A stretch of 64,000 nucleotides of DNA from Ophiodon elongatus (lineage: Eukaryota > Chordata > Actinopteri > Perciformes > Hexagrammidae). Location of the stretch: NCBI GenBank assembly GCA_016806645.1, contig JACSYO010001600.1:2850001-2914000 (forward strand), read 5' to 3'. This document shows positions 27,201-40,809 of the stretch, in pieces (positions within the stretch are counted from its first letter, which is position 1; each line of letters starts with the position of its first letter). Under the pieces are notes generated by a model. The model worked only from the letters and a program-made list of their open reading frames with translations. It made no database searches and was not told the DNA's origin. The position numbers and the translations under genes were made by a program.

Positions 27201-27865
27201 AAGTGGGGGCTGTTGAGGAACGTTAAACTGATGTAGCAAAGGGCAAATTTTGGCATTTTGTAATGAAACTCATAATAAGCCAAGTGGAATACCGGATGCT
27301 TTGTACAGAGCTACCGCAGTCACATTTGTTATGAGTGGAAAAGGCTATTGAGGGGAAAAGAAAGAGGGGAGGCAGGGCCTTGAAATCTAAAATTCAGGTG
27401 AGCCTTTATGCCCTTATACTCTTCTCCTCTCTTTTTTTGCGTTCCCTCTCTTCCCTGCTCGCCCTCTCTTTTCTATTCCAGCCCATGCACACTTCTCTCC
27501 AGCTCTCTGGGGGGCCTCCGTGCTTTGAACACACAGCGAACAGAACCGGAGAAAACGAGGAGAGAGGAGAGAGCTAGAAGAGAGAGAAGATAGACAAATA
27601 GATTCATTCTGCTTTCAGAGAGCTATGAAGAAAGAGAAGACCAAGAGAGGAAAGTCGAAGGACAGGGAGAGAGATGTGGGAGGAGAAGATGCTTCATTAT
27701 GAATTGACAAAAAAGGAAAAAAACTGCAGGAAGCTTGGGCCTGATCTGTGAGAAATAATGAGTGAGAGCAAAATTCACTAGAGGGAGAAGACTATGACAC
27801 TGATAGTGACAACAACTGAGACATGCATCCATTCCTCCTCTCCTCTTAATGAGCAGATCCTCAGG

Positions 27866-27866
<1 letters not shown>

Positions 27867-27939
<73 letters not shown>
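27867..27939. repeat. (GT)n microsatellite
   Basis: About 73 bp of uninterrupted GT. Confidence 0.95.
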
Positions 27940-27942
<3 letters not shown>

Positions 27943-28111
27943 TCTGGCACCAAAGTGAAATAGGGTGTACTTAAGTGTACTGTATATACTGTATATATGT
28001 TTTGCCCAGAGGACATGTAAAGTTACATGGGTAGCTGTGTTGGTTTCACATTTGTAGAGTTTAAATTGAATTGCTTAGTTGCGAGTTTGTCATGTGGAGA
28101 TTCATCAATTT

Positions 28112-28150
28112 AAAGGAATAGTTCAACATTTTGTGAAAGAAGCTGGCGCC
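28112..28150 (+). repeat. Fragment of the TTAGCTTAGC repeat family
   Basis: AAAGGAATAGTTCAACATTTTG followed by a truncated GCTGG(A/C)GCCAG box. It matches only the start of the family. Confidence 0.5.
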
Positions 28151-31077
28151 AGGAGGCAGTGAATTGTTTCAGTCATTTTTGACCCATTTTGTTGCAGTTG
28201 GCAAAATCTCAACTCGCCAACCATCAACCGAGTCAAGAATGTTTTGTCAACAACCAATTTTGCTGATTAGGCATAAGGGCATGTTAGAAAAGGCCAATTC
28301 TGAATTTATTATTATTTGTTTTTGGGGAAGCAAAAACAGAGCAAATAGAGGCAAAAAAATATCTCCGCTTTTATGGAGTTTCTTATCTTGTGCTGTGTGA
28401 ACTCCATTGCCTATAAACCACCAAAGAACATTTTGTATTGTTTTAAATGGGACATGGAGTACCCCTGTCTACATTGAGTGAAAATAAAGAAAAATCAGCC
28501 TGTAGAGCTGTTGTTATGCTGGATATGAATAATGGTTGAATTCTTCTTTTTAAAGTACCCAAACCCATTAGTCTTTGAGTCTTTGGAGATGCCACCATGT
28601 ACCAGCGTCCCCACACTGTGTTTTGCTGGACTAAAAAGTACAACCAAGAGCCCATCTATCTTCATCTCTGTGCCAGACAGCTTCCCTGTATGTCTCTGTG
28701 CTCTCTAACTTCTCATCTCAGAGCTCATTTATTTCCCCTCCTGTCAGCACACAGTCACCCTCCACCCAGCCTGGAGGTGGCAATCAGCTTCTCCTCCGCA
28801 ACTCCACACCTCCCGTCTCCACCCAATACCGAACTCTGCTGTGTTAAATCTGGCCGCTTAACTTGCATGACTGTGACACTGTTTCTACACAGGAGGCGTG
28901 GCGAGTTAGCAAAGCAGCAGCTAAGTCCTCCAGACGCACCGTGTTTTTAATGGACTCTTTTTTTAAAGATCATCCAGTGAGCGACTCAGGATGCCTCGGT
29001 GTTCTACTGAACGACTCAGAAGGTCTTTCGTTCCAGCAGCAGTCAGATTTAATGAACACCTTTAGATGTGGTATTTAGATTGAGCATCTTTCTGATGTCA
29101 GTCATGTTTAATATGTCATTTTCTGGTGTTATTTATTCTTTGTAATGTGTTTTTTGTCTGTTGCGCACTGTGGACTGTGTCCATTGTTGTCAAATTAGTT
29201 TCCCCACGAGGGATTAATAGTGTTCTAATGTAATGCACACATTCAAAGACACACATAATAATGTATTTGATTTTGAGACCATTTAAACTGTGCCGACAAG
29301 AAAGTGCGCAGATTTACCAAAATGTCAAACTATTCTTTTTATTTTTTCCATTTGTAATTTTTCACAGATTCAGCTGGAGGGAGGCCGTCATTGGAAACTG
29401 TTTGGAAAAAAGGGCAGGCACTTTCATAGGATACGTGGCAGGAGAATAGATGAACCAATCAAACTCTTACCGAAGTGAGTATAGGGAGAGGAGCAAAAAT
29501 CTCTTTTCTTTTGAGAAAAGCCTTCAGTGTCGTTCTTTGCTCTTCTTTCAATGAAGAGATGCTCTCCAGTTCTCATATAACATATGCTATTGCAGTATCT
29601 ATGCAAACCTCTTTATGAGCCAACTATTTGCTGTTTAGAAGGAACAGTCGCCTCTGGGTGTCGTCAAACACAAACACATAACTTGAAGCCCGACGAGACG
29701 GATTCTTGGGTGATCTCGTGGTATCATGAGAATCCAGCTGCCGTGCAAAGTAAAGGGGGGGGGGACCCTGAATGTTCTTCCCTACGGTACAGAAGACCAC
29801 AAAACATGAGTTTCAGTGTGATGAAGCATGACTGTGTGCAGTCTGTGTAGGCTGATGCAGCGAAGCCAAGGGTAGAAATGTGACCTCTCCTTTCATTTTC
29901 TCGCATAAACAAAAATGCAACAACCTTGTAATTAGATATGGCTGAGTGATCCATTAATGATCTCTTTAAAGGCCACACTACCACTGTCGGTCAGTTAATT
30001 AACCTACGATTCAGCTGCAAAGTAGATGGTAAATATATACTGTATAGGTCTGAGTGCCTTGTCAGTCAGCAATTAATATAAAGCCAAGGTGAATAAATAT
30101 CAACATAAATTTAGCATTTTGTTTAACTTTTTCTTATTCATTGGTTTTACCTCGATTTAATTCGTTTTTACTTATTGCCTACACTTGATGTTTTTTTGTG
30201 TTTCCTGGTGGATGAGTCTGTTTTGATGTGTCTCTGTCATGCCGAATTTCCCATGTGGGACAGTAGAGAGTGAATTGAACTGAATTATAGTTAAATAAAC
30301 AGAGAAAAAAGAAAATCTATCAGCACTGGTCATTTGCCATTGGTCGAATGTCAGACATTTAAACTGCAAATAATCAGCATCTCTTTCTATTGAATGAGAT
30401 GTTAAGATGTGCGGTTATCTGAATGTCAACCACCAGTGTTTACCAAGAAGAGCCGGTGTGTTACTATTAATTTGATTGAGGCCATCCTGGCTGAAACATC
30501 CATCTTTTTAATTAAATTAAGGAGCTAATATTTTTCAAAGAGTTTAGGGGTGTCTAACACCTGTTAGTGTGTGTCTAACAGGTGTGGCTCCTTCATTTTT
30601 CCCTGGTAATTGGTGTCAAAATCCTAATTATAGGATACAGGACATTTAATATATTGTGCAGTTAAAGGAGGATGGAGCCTAGATTGTTAATCTCTGTTTT
30701 CTCAGTGCAGAAGAAAAGCTGTGAGAGCCTGACCAAGGAACTGGTTTGAAAAGAAGCAATTGGTGAGCTCATATCTTATATCATGTTACTTCCAAGTTCT
30801 TACAACATTTAAGACGCTCTATATCCGGATTATATATTTATTTTACATGTTATAGCCTAGTCAGGTTGTGTACATACAACTTAAAATGAGTGCAAAAGTA
30901 AAAAAAATACCTAGAAGTAAAAATAAATTTGTGATGAAAACTCGCAACGGCAGTGCACACGGACAGGCAGGAGCTGTAATGCACTTCCTGTTGAAGCTAT
31001 CATGGATACTTCCCAGGTTATGATACTGTATGTGTCGGCCCGGCGCCTGCTGCCATTGTGCTGGGCCTGGTGTCGCG

Positions 31078-31109
31078 TTTGTGTGTGTGTGTGTGTTTGT
31101 TTGTTTGTT

Positions 31110-31205
<96 letters not shown>
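31078..31205. repeat. Compound GT/(GTTT)n microsatellite
   Basis: GT runs interrupted by TTTG tetramers near 31095-31115 and by GAGAGA near 31155. Confidence 0.95.
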
Positions 31206-31206
<1 letters not shown>

Positions 31207-33622
31207 CTGATGGACCTCTCAGATCAGAAGGTGTCTCTTAAGGCGAGAAAACAGAAGGCTGGCTTTGCAGCTACACACACACAGACACACACAGACAGAG
31301 TAAAGAGTGCCAGGCTTGGGGGACGGCTGAGAGCCAAATGGATCACACACAAAAATCGCACACAGAGAAGCCCAGCGTAGTGCAAACACACATATGCTGT
31401 ACTGAATGTACGTGCCAGAGTGTGGCAGAAGAGAGAGCTGAAATGTTGAACGACGGGGGGCTGTTGACACCGATGTCTTGGCTGATGAACTTGAATCAAC
31501 ACCCAAGTCTTCTGTAAGACACTCAGATTTGATTTCTTCTTCATCACATTGACCAAGAGAGAACAGTGCATCAGAAGAAAGAAAAAAACTGACCAGACAC
31601 GGTCACATCGCCATAACATATTCACAAATTTCCCATTTCACACTCTCCAGAGCAATTTTATGCCTGATGCACACACAGACACAAATCTGAATCAAATGCC
31701 AACAGCTGTGAAATGAGCAGAAAAGGGAGTTCATAAGGGGCTTTCGCTTTGCCTCTCCTTATGGCCCAATCAAATGTTTTATCCAATAAAGTCTTTAATG
31801 AGGTGAGTCATTGAGTCACTCCCTCTTCATCACCTTGTGACAGCAGACATAAATTCGATCCGTCACACCATGTTTTCACACAGATTGCCTGGATCATGTA
31901 GCGTCGGCTACGGCAGGGAAGCAGCGGTTTACATTTTCTCTATCACAGCTACAATTAAAGGGTCAAATTACCCTGTCTGAGGTTGTTTGAAATGTAATTT
32001 AGTCTTGAAATGCTTCGTTCAAATTCGCTACGCACATCTGTGACCGATGATAGAAGTAAACACAAACTGATGGATAAGCCTTGAAGTCTTCTTATCAGAA
32101 GTTAAATACCAGATAAAAGTCCATTTGTCATTAAAACAGAACTGATTACAGTACTAATTGAATGACTTGAATTACATGTGACATTATGACACTAGAACTA
32201 CAGCTGGTTGGGTTTTCGTGCATTCACTCAGCAGAGGTGAAAGAGCATCGGAACCACGGCTAATACTTCGGCATATAGTTCTGTAAATTATGTATTTGTT
32301 CATGTGCCAGTTCTCTTCCGGCAGATCTTTTTGTTTTTTTCTCAACAAAACATTTTTTTTTTACACTGCTAACATTTGTTGGGGAATGATTTTATAAAAT
32401 GAAAAATGAAATGTAAAACTTAGCAAGCTTATTTTTGTTAGCGTACAAAGACATTAGACATGGTCGGTTTCGGCACTATTATGCTAATACACATATTTAT
32501 GTGCTGCATGCATTTTGGAATTAGAGCAAAAATGTACTCAAAATGTAAATATGTTATGATGTTAACATTTGTTATCTTGCTAAAATATTAATTGTTCAAA
32601 GGTTTTTCTACAACTTGGGTCTTATTTTTGTAGTTTTGACCATCATTACTAGTGATTAAGAAAAAATGGTACACACAAAAGCTCTTTCAGAGATCTTGGC
32701 GGACAGCAACATTGCCACAACAAAATCTGACTGTGAGCATGAAACAATAAGGCAGTTTAGAAACAAGCTAACAATTTAGCCAGATTATGCATCTATGGGT
32801 GTTACATATATATATCGAAACCCCTATCGGACCTCTTTTTTGCAATATTGCTGCATTCCGAGATCTTAGCTATTAACTTGGTGAGTACAGTGTAGAACTG
32901 ATAGGATAGGTAAATAAAATCTGAGTTTTAATAAACTGTAATTATTCTTTAACATAATATTTAATGGTGACAGAGCCGTGGTGTGAATGTGCGACCCTTC
33001 CTAGTGGATGCTGCTCTGCTATAGGCTCGTTCTGCACCACGCTGCACATAATAAACAGGTAGGTGGTTACCCGTTTATAACAATGACAATTACATGAAAA
33101 TACTTGTGGAATTAAGCCACATCGATAACCATCAGATCACTACCCTGCGGAGTATCATTTCCAAATGTTCAATCACTCAACCCAAGCTTCTCCCAAATTC
33201 CACGGTAATTCCTCCACAGCTGAGCTGGCAAAACAATGATTTTGTCTCAGCGGTGAATCAAAAACCTTGTCCAGGTTTTGAGCCAGCAGCCTTTTTGAGA
33301 AGTGAGACCTCTCTCGTATCGTCACTCATCACCCCACAGCAGTCCTACCAGCTCAAAGGATTTCTCTCCACACACCTCCATGGGGAATCTGGTGTGAAAA
33401 TGAGACGCACTATATCACCATGGTATATCTCCTTTGTCTCCCTAAACAAACTTATATTTATTTTCTTCGAACGTCAAAGTTGTTTGGAAAATAAAAATCC
33501 ATTTCCTAACTGTTGCACTCCAAAGGCCGTCTAGCACTAAACAATTCTCTTTGTGCCCTCTTATCCTTTTCATCACCATCAAAAGAAGGATGGCAAAGTT
33601 ACTCCATCAGCAGGGGAGGAGA

Positions 33623-33641
33623 GGGGGGGGGGGGGGGGGGG
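33623..33641. repeat. Poly(G) run of 19
   Basis: Nineteen consecutive G residues. Length in the assembly is likely to be uncertain. Confidence 0.9.
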
Positions 33642-35173
33642 AGAGCTAGCAGAAAATAGAAAAATAAAAAGCCGAAGTGGCTGGACTGGAAGGAAAGTGG
33701 GTTAAGAAGGACATGATGGATGAGACTGGGAGAAATCCTGACTCATGGCCTGCTTTCTGTGGTGACTAATGTGGTCAGTGACATCTCTCTCACTACCCCT
33801 AAGCCACCCCGCCCCATCGCTTCACCCCACCTGGGATGTCGGTAGCTCGCCCGGGGGGCCCCGGGGCCAAAGTAGCACACTGACTCTCACCCCACTTACC
33901 ATGTCTGGATCCCCAGTTCTCAGCTTAGACAACATGGGTTGTGTGGTGCTGAGGTGGGAGCTAAAACGGGGCCTGTGGGGCCAGGGGCCACCACAGCTCA
34001 CCTCCCTGTCTTATTTAGTGCTAAACCTCGAGAAGGGGTGTGTGTGCATTGGAACGTAATCAGATCCTGAGGGAGGACAAGATAAGAGCTGTATATCTAT
34101 CTCTCTCCCCGCTTATGTTTTTAAGACTTCTATCATAGGCTTTCAATGTTTTACTCTCCCATCTTCCTTTTATATGACCTCATTTTTGGAGTAACTTTCA
34201 TGTTTGAGTGTTTGGCTGATCTGTCAGACTGATACAATATGATATTAGTTAGTCCGTGTTATTTGCCATTAATATAATGGATTTCAAGGCTGTAATTGTT
34301 GTCCACCATTGCATTCATTTTGTGATTATCTACATTGCAAATCGCAATATGCAATTATGTAAAATAAAAAATAAAAAATAAATGTAAAAGTAATTAGTAG
34401 GTCAAAAATTATTCCAGTATGTCTTTTGCTTTAAATTATTATTGTCAATGCGGCCCATTGTGAGGACAATAAACGACACACATTAACTTATTACTTATTA
34501 ATTACCTTACTGGGAAGATTCAACGATTTTCAACCTCATCTCCGAACTAGGAACACAGTGTGAAAAATGCCTTCATTTGCCGATGTTCTCAGTGTCTTTT
34601 GGGGCGCAAGTGCAAAATCTGTTCCATCCAGCGCCATCAGTTGATATGACAGTGACATAGTTGGAAGCAAAGAAGAACTACAGGCTGCTTTGATTTTGTC
34701 TGGGAAGCCAAAACTGAACTTTTTTTTATTCCTTTTGCTCGTATTGCAAACTAGGGATGTTTCCAACGACGGAAAAGGCATCCATGCAGAGGATGTTATG
34801 GAGGAGGATTTTCACAGTGTACATTTGACAGCGTTTTGGATGGGCGTCAGTAACTTTCTCGCGGTGCATCCTGGTACACGTAGACACTGCCAGCATGGCT
34901 CTGCAGGCAGGAGAAACCCCACTTTTTGAGAAATGTAACGCTTCAGTGGAATACATTTAACACTGACTGGACAGCGACATAAAGGGTGGGAATTTTTTTC
35001 AGTTAACACAGCTACAAATTTTGTGACATAGTACGGTGAAGTGTAGTCTTATAATAATTGTCATCTCTTTTCCTTTGTAGAATTTCTTTCAGCCGGAAGC
35101 ATCACAGACTTTTGTCTCACAGACAGGTTTTGGGTTAAAAAAAACTCACGTGCATATGATGGAGGTCACCTTT

Positions 35174-35197
35174 GCTGCTGCTGCTGCTGCTGCTGCA
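35174..35197. repeat. (GCT)n triplet repeat
   Basis: About eight GCT units in noncoding sequence. Confidence 0.9.
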
Positions 35198-35626
35198 GCC
35201 TTTACACACATATCAGGTGTTGAGAGGAATTGATTTTCTGAGGACTGTCTAATATAGCTTGGTAAAAGTACAGTGGCATTCAACTGGATGATCTCCTGAC
35301 TTTGTGTAATTCAAAATAAAAGCTTCAAAAACAAAAAGGTCAAAACCACATCCACATCCATATTGGTTAAACTCTTGTGGATGTGATTCAATCGGAGTGC
35401 GCAAAATAATCCCAAACAAGACAATAGAATCTCATTAGCAGATACAGTTTGAAGTGGGAAAAGAGGCGCAATACCGAGCAAGCGTTCGTTATCAACCAAT
35501 CACAGCTACTCTCTTTGATGATGCATACCCGTTGGCCAGTGAATTGTGCCATGCAGATGGTTGTCTACAAGTGTACACAGCCAAACACAACAATACACGC
35601 ACACACATAAAGGTGGACCTGGACGG

Positions 35627-35628
<2 letters not shown>

Positions 35629-35657
<29 letters not shown>
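35629..35657. repeat. (CA)n microsatellite
   Basis: A CA run of about 29 bp. Confidence 0.9.
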
Positions 35658-35660
<3 letters not shown>

Positions 35661-37490
35661 GCCTGCTCATTACTATGATAAGTGTCTGCTCTGCCCCTTA
35701 GTTGTTCTCATTCTGTTTTCATTTTTTTTTTCCCAGGACCAGCAGCTGCCAGCTACACATCTGAAGTGTGGTCAGATGTGTCCCTGCATGTGTGAGTCTG
35801 TGTGGGTGTGCCGCACTGGACTTTGCCCTTTCCAGCTATCAATTTTGAGGCGCGTGTGTGCGTGCATGTGAGCAGAGACTCTTTGATGGAAGATGATACG
35901 GCGCATAACAGTCAGCCTGGCCTTTTGAGTAGCCAGCTCATCTGGGCCTATCGGACTGAAACACATAGTCGTAGACACGCAGGCACATAGTTTTCCCACT
36001 GGTTAATATTTCAAAAGGACAGGGTTTTGCTTGCCCTCTGAACTTGTGTGCTACGCATCTCAAATCTGCTTGGCAGCCACCCACACCGATACAAATGTGG
36101 GACTAAACGGAGACATGGATTCTTCATAAACAGCAATGTGAGAGCGATGAGGCACAGCTGTTTGAGTGTGTAAAATGGGATGACAGATGTTTGAATGCAG
36201 AATTTGTGGTAAATGGCATCTGCATTTAAATGTTTTGAGTGATGTGTAAATGGAGATACAGGAACATGACTTTCCACAGGACAGGGTTGAGTCTATTTCC
36301 AGCTTTTACTGTCTCAATGGATTATTCCGAGGATAAAGTGTGAGTCAGGCGAGGATTTCCAAGTTAAGCATGTGGATAATTATTCTTTTTCTTAGGATTT
36401 CTTAAAAAACGGGCCAAGGAGGGCACACTCCATTGAAAGTTAATGCACTCACGTTATGCTTTTCACTATGAGCTTAACACCAACTATCGCACATGTCAGA
36501 GACACATTAAACAGCTTTCAGGCTGTTAGATTTTCTTCGCAGGATTCGGAGAAAGACACAGGAGGCACAGAAGCCGCATCACGTGTTTCTGCCCTCATCC
36601 ACAGGTGGGGAACACAGTTTGAGCCGAGATCTGGACAGGTTTGTGTTTGTGTCTGTGGCCAGCTGATCTAATCTCACACCTCGGCATGCACTTGGCCTGA
36701 CCTGAGTTCTGGCAGAGGGCAGGCACCTCAAAAATATGCTTATTCTCTCCTCCACACTCCCTTCCCCCTCCCTGAACTGTCACCTTCGCTCACACCTACA
36801 AACGCAATCAAAAAAAAGGGGGAAAGCAGGGAATAGCGGATTAATCCTAAAGCACCTTTATGCACCTTAATCTATTGAAGTTGACCACTGACATGCTGAA
36901 CTTTGTCCCTGAATGGCAAAATCAACAAATTATTTTCCCGGGTTTCCAGTAACGTTGTTACAAAAAATCCCAGTGAAGCATATTTAAATGTCCAAACATG
37001 TAAAAAAAAAAGTATATACATTTAAAAGTAAAGAAGAAGACAAATAAAGTATTTAGGTCAGATTAAAATCACCACGCCAACGGGCTTAATGTGCATTATC
37101 TTGTCTATAACATACGGCCGTATCAAATCCTTTAAACAGTTAATGAGATTGACTGAAGTAGGAGAAGGCATGACACTGTAACCCGTAAGCCTATATTTGC
37201 GTCGCTAGACTTCTAATGCAACGAAGGCGAGAGTCTTTCCAGTTTACAGTCCACCAATCATCTCACGTGTTGCCCGTTGCTTTTACAACAGGACTATACT
37301 ATACAACATCAATAAACCCAAATTCACTTTACTGCGCACAGTTTGAGCCACGCACCTCTTGTCACTGATCATCGGCTATTAACTGGTGCTATAAATATTA
37401 AGAATGTCAGCGCATTGGCGCTGTCACATGCCCCGTGCGGAAATTGCGCACCGACGTCCCTGCAATTAAAAAAGGAATCGGAGCGCTTAC

Positions 37491-37720
37491 CGCTTTACAG
37501 CAAGGAGCGGCGAAGGCAAGGTGCGGGGTCGGAAGTTGTCAAATAAGTGTTTGCTTCTGTCGTATCTGTAAGAAGGTCATCGTTTGGGTTTGTATCTTTG
37601 CGGTGCTGGACGGCGGTTTGCTGGACGGTTTCTCCGCTTAGTGCTGCTGGTCACACGGCATCCAAGGCGCGGTGAGAGACGCGCTGCTGTGGAGAGGAGG
37701 AGAGGAGAGGAGGAGAGGAG
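37491..37720 (-). promoter_or_regulatory. rims3: Probable rims3 promoter and noncoding first exon
   Basis: On the minus strand a near-ideal splice donor (AAGCG|GTAAGCG, exon edge at 37491) closes a CpG-rich stretch, which is unlike the AT-rich flanks. Upstream on that strand come (TCTCC)n and (CT)n tracts. A CpG-rich exon with a strong donor and no clear ORF, on the right strand and ~13 kb before the first coding exon, fits the rims3 5' UTR exon. The transcription start is not visible exactly, so the right-hand boundary is approximate. A second donor-like site on the minus strand (TGCG|GTGAGTAAA) near 39981 could mark an alternative first exon. Confidence 0.45.
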
Positions 37721-37808
37721 AGGAGGAGAGAGGAGGGGAGGAGGGAGAGGGGCGATGAGATTAGGCCTGGTTGATTTCAGCGCCATGGCAAACAGCGACA
37801 ACGTGTGG

Positions 37809-37867
<59 letters not shown>

Positions 37868-37885
37868 CGAGAGAGAGAGAGAAAA
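37690..37885. repeat. (GGAGA)n and (GA)n purine tracts at the rims3 promoter
   Basis: A GGAGA-type tract (about 37690-37750) and an almost pure GA run (about 37811-37882) flank a short unique stretch. On the rims3 strand these read as CT-rich promoter-proximal sequence. Confidence 0.9.
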
Positions 37886-38195
37886 TCTTATGTTAAGTTA
37901 CAGAGATGGAGGCATCGAGATGCAGGTTGACTCTGCGTTGTTCACGTCATCAATTAATTGCACATGGATACCTGCGTTAAAAGCCTGGTAAAAACAGCTT
38001 CCTCTAACGTTAACTCCACGGAGCCAAACGTTACCTTCAAACCAGGCGCGCACATGAGGGGGCGTGGCCTCATTAGCCCGCTCGTGACCCCGTTTTGTCG
38101 TAGATTGGTTGAACTAATTTAAATTGAAATATGGTGGAGCCTAAACATGTGAAAGGCAGAGTATTTAAGCCTAAATGTGGTGTTCGAGACATCGT

Positions 38196-38372
38196 TAGAC
38201 ATTTTGGGAAATGAGTCTACGCTTTATTCGCCTTTTTGCTGAGAGTTAGCTGAGATGAGATCGATACCTCTCTCGTATGTCAACTAACAGATGAAGCTAC
38301 AGCTAGCTAGTTTCGTTGAGCATAAAGACTGGACGCAGAAAGAAAATGGCTAGCCTGCCCTGTCCAGTGGGA
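38196..38372 (+). repeat. Copy of the TTAGCTTAGC repeat family
   Basis: TTAGACATTTTGGGAAATGA, CTGAGAGTTAGCTGAGATGAG and GAGCATAAAGACTGGACGCA occur in family order. The copy is diverged. Confidence 0.7.
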
Positions 38373-40773
38373 AAAAAAAATAATAAGATATAATACTGTA
38401 GATTTAATATGATTATTGTGAGTGTACTGTCAGTGTCACTGATTTGGTTCTCTCTCACACCTCAAGTCGTTTTCTACGTTACCTACTCAGCGCCCGACAG
38501 CGATGTTAGCTTAGCGCTGACAGCGCTGCGGGTCTGGATATGATGTCAAACTAACTACTAGCTCGTGAAAAGTCAAGCAATTAGCAGCTGAAGAGCCATA
38601 TGTTTCCCTCGGGGATGTTGATGAAGACCAAAAACACAGAGCTAGACGAGTGTGAATGCTTCCATTCGACAGGTGACCAGAAACGGACATTTTCCTCTGT
38701 AACTGCTAAGTGTTAACAGGCCTGTTTGCTAACAAGTTCGCCATATCAAATTTAAAAGATTATGATATGTCAATGTTTCCGCTGCCTCCAAGGTTTCCTC
38801 TGCCTCCAAGGTTAGCATAATGGATATACAATTTTTGTGTAATATTTGTTCTGTTCATTAACAGGCCTTAAGCAATTTTTTTCCAACAATCTTATTGTAA
38901 CGGACTGAGTGACATGTAATGTTAACCGGTTATGTTATAAGTGTTTACAGGAATAAGTTGTTCTTGATAAAAAAAGAGTGGTTGTTGCATTTACTGAGTT
39001 CAGGAGGTCAGTGAAGGTCTCATGCCCTGTGAAGCTCTAGGACCTGTCAATCATCCTAGCTACCTATCGGGGTGGGTGGCGCACATGAGCGTGCCTGGGA
39101 TTGGCAGAGCGAGTGAAGTGGGATGTTGTTGTGTGTGCTGCTAGCTGTTGAGAGTCGGTCTATGAGCGGGAGCAGATGTTTCGGCATGCTAAGGGAACGT
39201 TGAACGATGTTGACTGTTGTTTTGGCGTAGGCCCACAGTAGCCTGTTTACTGTACACTAATAAACGCAACCAGTAATGTAACGTCTCGTAGCTTTCCTGA
39301 TCAAGGGTCGCTACATTATCTTAGTCTGTGTCTAATAACCAATTCCCACTGGCATAGTATTTACCACTTTGGAAGATTGAGAATCTGATATACTGGATCA
39401 TTTCACAGATTGGGTTAAGAATTGTGGACCCTTCTTGTGAGTTTCATATCGCTTTAGGAGTGAAAGTTGTGTCTGTTCTAACCGAGACAGCTGCAAAGCA
39501 AACTTGGGCTGTATTTGGGTTGAGCACTTCCTGGATATAGGATATGCTATGTTTATATGTGTTTTTCCATTTCTGTACTTTAAAAAACTCAACTTGTAGA
39601 CTTGAAACTTGCTTGAGAAAAGTCAAAGTCAACACTATTTTTGCTCTATCTGCACTGTATCACCACACCAAAGTCATGTAACCCTGGAGAAAAAGTAAAA
39701 GCAGATACGATGGGCACTGAAAAGTATTTGTAAGTTGTATTATTTACACTACAACATGCAAGTCTTTTGCATGTTTGATGCAGAACACGTATGCATAAAG
39801 GGAGCTTAGGGAGCATGCAGCGCCGTCTGCAGTGCATACACATATGAAATGAATGGCATGTAGCATCATTTTCTGCCCAGCCGATCAGTGCCACTACAGT
39901 TCAAACGATCCAGGCCTTGCCCGCTCTTGTCTCGGATACAATAGGAGGCTATATTCTCTGTACTGACAGTATTTACTCACCGCAGCGTGTTATTACTGTC
40001 AGTGTGTTAGAAGAACATGGGGTACTGATCCTAATATGAACCCATAAACATCTGCAGCACAGAAACCCAGGTCCAGAGCTATGCACATGAAATATGTGCC
40101 ACTCAGTCACCCATACGATAAGCCACTCCAAAAGGCCAAAATCACAAGCCTCGGATCAATGCCGTTTCCCATAGGTGAACTGCTGTGGCACAACACGATC
40201 AATTCTTGTTTTCTGCTGCAGCAGCAAGGACGGCTGACTGGAATCCGCCCCCCCATCAAACATTAATACCAGCATTGAATCCGAATCGGCTCATTGGCAT
40301 TCTGTATGGAGAGGGGTTTCAAACGGCGGTACGAGCGTCTGTCGCCGTAACCAGGAGATGTAGTGACCACGACGGCTGAACGCACTCTGCATCTAGGTAC
40401 TGCTTATCACAAAAAGGCCGATGTTTAGAAGCCAGCAAGGGAGTAGGAATTTCAATAGCCGCAAGCAGAAGTCATAATTCAAAGAATTGATCGGGTTATG
40501 AGCTCTGACATACATACACGGCTGCAGTACGGAGTTTCAACAGCGAATTAACAATACAGACAACCCCTGCCATCCCTGTGGAAAAATATATTGGGAGCCC
40601 TATATACAGTGAACTGTATGTCTGGTCCATGCTGCTGGAGTCAGGTCACGGTCAATTGAATTACAGTACACATCGTGGTCATGTGGTTTTTGCTAAGCTA
40701 TGACTTCACGGAAGAGGGCAGGGCAGGATGGGGATTAAAGGAGGACAGTGTGTATAGTACATGACAGGTATGT

Positions 40774-40774
<1 letters not shown>

Positions 40775-40808
<34 letters not shown>
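40775..40808. repeat. (GT)n microsatellite
   Basis: GT run of about 34 bp. Confidence 0.95.

Positions 40809-40809
<1 letters not shown>

Larger units (their letters stand above)
24226..37490 (-). other. rims3: rims3 first intron (~13 kb)
   Basis: No supported gene. It contains GT microsatellites (27867-27939; 31078-31205), a 19-base G run (33623-33641), a (GCT)n tract (35174-35197), a (CA)n tract (35629-35657) and a fragment of the TTAGCTTAGC family (28112-28150). Apart from these it shows ordinary AT-rich unique sequence. Confidence 0.6.

Noticed and set aside
34536..34956. Overlapping ~80-codon frames on both strands near 34.7 kb
   Set aside because: No recognisable protein and no exon pattern. 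Possibly an old repeat, but without visible termini.
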